Assembly: GCA_022539475.1 (NCBI GenBank)
Contig: VCMS01000122.1
Coordinates: 86,896-150,895, forward strand
Direction: 5' to 3'
Source: Gracilaria domingensis
Lineage: Eukaryota; Rhodophyta; Florideophyceae; Gracilariales; Gracilariaceae
DNA: 64,000 bases
A program made the position numbers and the translations under genes. Position 1 is the stretch's first letter, and each line of letters starts with the position of its first letter. The notes beneath the pieces are model-generated. The model searched no databases. It saw only the letters and a program-made list of their open reading frames with translations, and was not told the origin of the DNA. Shown one piece after another: positions 63,268 to 64,000 of the stretch.

Positions 63268-64000
63268 TGTAGAGCAAAACGCCCTTTGTGGGGATGCACC
63301 GAAGTGTTTTCATAGTTTGTTGATCCGTTACCGGCTTCGACACCTCAGGTTATGAGAGGCTACTGGGGTAGTGCCCTATTTTGGGGTATGCCTAGGAAGG
63401 GTAGTATTTCTGCACACGTGTGCAAGTTGGCCGATCCGCGGGCGCCGTGGCAAGCTGCACGGGGGCACACTGTAGTGTATTGGCCGGCAGCGCCGGATAG
63501 TTAGATATTTTAATTGAATTTTCAGTGCCGTATATAAGTGGCGGCACTTGCCGCACTGTACGGGAAGTAAACCTCAACGAGGCCTTTGGCTCTGATCTTC
63601 TTGCCGCTTGTGCACGGTCACAAGCCCACTGGGGAATACCGCCGCAATTCCGGGCTGATCAACCAACTCCGTCCCTGAGGAGTACTAATCCGTGTCACGG
63701 CACTTTTCTTATCTATTTTATTGTTTTCATTTCGTCTTACGGCTTTCGCTACTCTGCCTACATTGTAGGTTTGTCCCATTTGCTCGGGAGTTTTCCAGCC
63801 TATCGCGAGTCAGTGCTCCGCAGTGCGGCTCGTTTGTTGATCTTTTGTCGTCCCATACCGTTGGCTGGATACCCATCGCTGTGGCTGCGAACACCGGATA
63901 CTACGCGATTTACCCCTTCTCTCCGACTGCACGCCGCAGATCGGGGCCACCCGATTTACACCGGCTCGTGTTGGCCTAATCGCAGGGTTCTGCCGCTCGA
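63268..64000 (+). repeat. 3' LTR of the Ty3 element, cut by window end
   Basis: Matches the 5' LTR base for base over long stretches (TATATAA at 63531-63537), but with many single-base losses, more frequent toward the window end (for example CCGCCACTG against CCGCACTG, TTTTGCCTCGGG against TTTGCTCGGG). Substitutions are far fewer than losses. Confidence 0.9.

Larger units (their letters stand above)
52359..64000 (+). mobile_element. Ty3/gypsy retrotransposon, nearly complete, runs off window
   Basis: 5' LTR (52359-53215), primer site, gag, pol in the -1 frame, a third ORF with a chromodomain, a hairpin array, an antisense ORF, a polypurine tract and the start of the 3' LTR (63268 on). Gag and pol are uninterrupted, so this is a recent insertion, while the downstream ORFs carry frame changes. 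Protease-RT-RNase H-integrase order places it in Ty3/gypsy, and the chromodomain in the chromovirus-like group. Its LTR family also left the solo LTR at 15887. The 3' target duplication lies outside the window. Confidence 0.93.

Noticed and set aside
1-64000. tRNA or rRNA genes
   Set aside because: No cloverleaf or rRNA-like conserved block was recognised by eye on either strand; a covariance-model scan would be needed to exclude small ones.

Overview
The window looks like nuclear DNA of a multicellular (florideophyte-type) red alga. It carries an R-phycoerythrin gamma-subunit gene, a plastid-targeted ferredoxin-NADP+ reductase and a condensin gene, all uninterrupted by introns. These lie in a gene island of about 7 kb, followed by about 56 kb made almost entirely of transposable elements and their remains. 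Chondrus crispus or a close relative is a plausible source; this is inference, not proof.

Layout. 1-7.4 kb is the host gene island: the 5' two thirds of a condensin D2 subunit (minus), FNR (plus), a small conserved plastid-type protein (plus) and phycoerythrin gamma (minus). 7.7-8.1 kb is a PIF/Harbinger-type MITE. 9-13.7 kb is a degraded DIRS-like tyrosine-recombinase retroelement (minus) whose recombinase is interrupted by a near-perfect palindrome of two LTRs. 15-17.8 kb is a piggyBac transposase pseudogene split by a solo LTR. 17.8-18.2 kb holds a fragment resembling the P2X7 C-terminal domain, followed by a low-complexity purine-rich tract. 19.9-21.6 kb is a pogo/Tigger-like pseudogene carrying a 121-bp hairpin MITE. 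22.7-26.5 kb is a second DIRS-like element. 26.8-28.4 kb is a repeat-rich tract with very good spliceosomal signals. 28.8-34.7 kb has unrecognised plus-strand proteins, one with a beta-helix/2OG-oxygenase look, each facing a minus-strand membrane protein. 34.9-38.1 and 40.1-44.5 kb are two diverged copies of one large MULE-like element. 38.9-39.8 kb is a decayed SET-domain methyltransferase. 45.0-47.0 kb is a Crypton-type tyrosine recombinase split by another solo LTR. 48.6-49.9 kb is a PIF/Harbinger transposase pseudogene. From 52.36 kb to the end is one young Ty3/gypsy element with gag, pol, a chromodomain ORF, a hairpin array, a long antisense ORF and a 3' LTR cut by the window edge.

How it fits together. 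FNR and phycoerythrin gamma serve photosynthesis (NADPH production and light harvesting); condensin D2 compacts chromosomes. The rest is nested mobile DNA. LTR elements sharing the termini TGTNGAGCAAA have landed inside three different recombinase/transposase genes, each time leaving a recognisable 5-bp target duplication, and in each case the host reading frame is restored when the LTR is subtracted. Long accessory stretches have consecutive frame changes, and the last 700 bases have many single-base losses compared with the matching LTR, so some frame breaks near the end may be sequence errors rather than decay.
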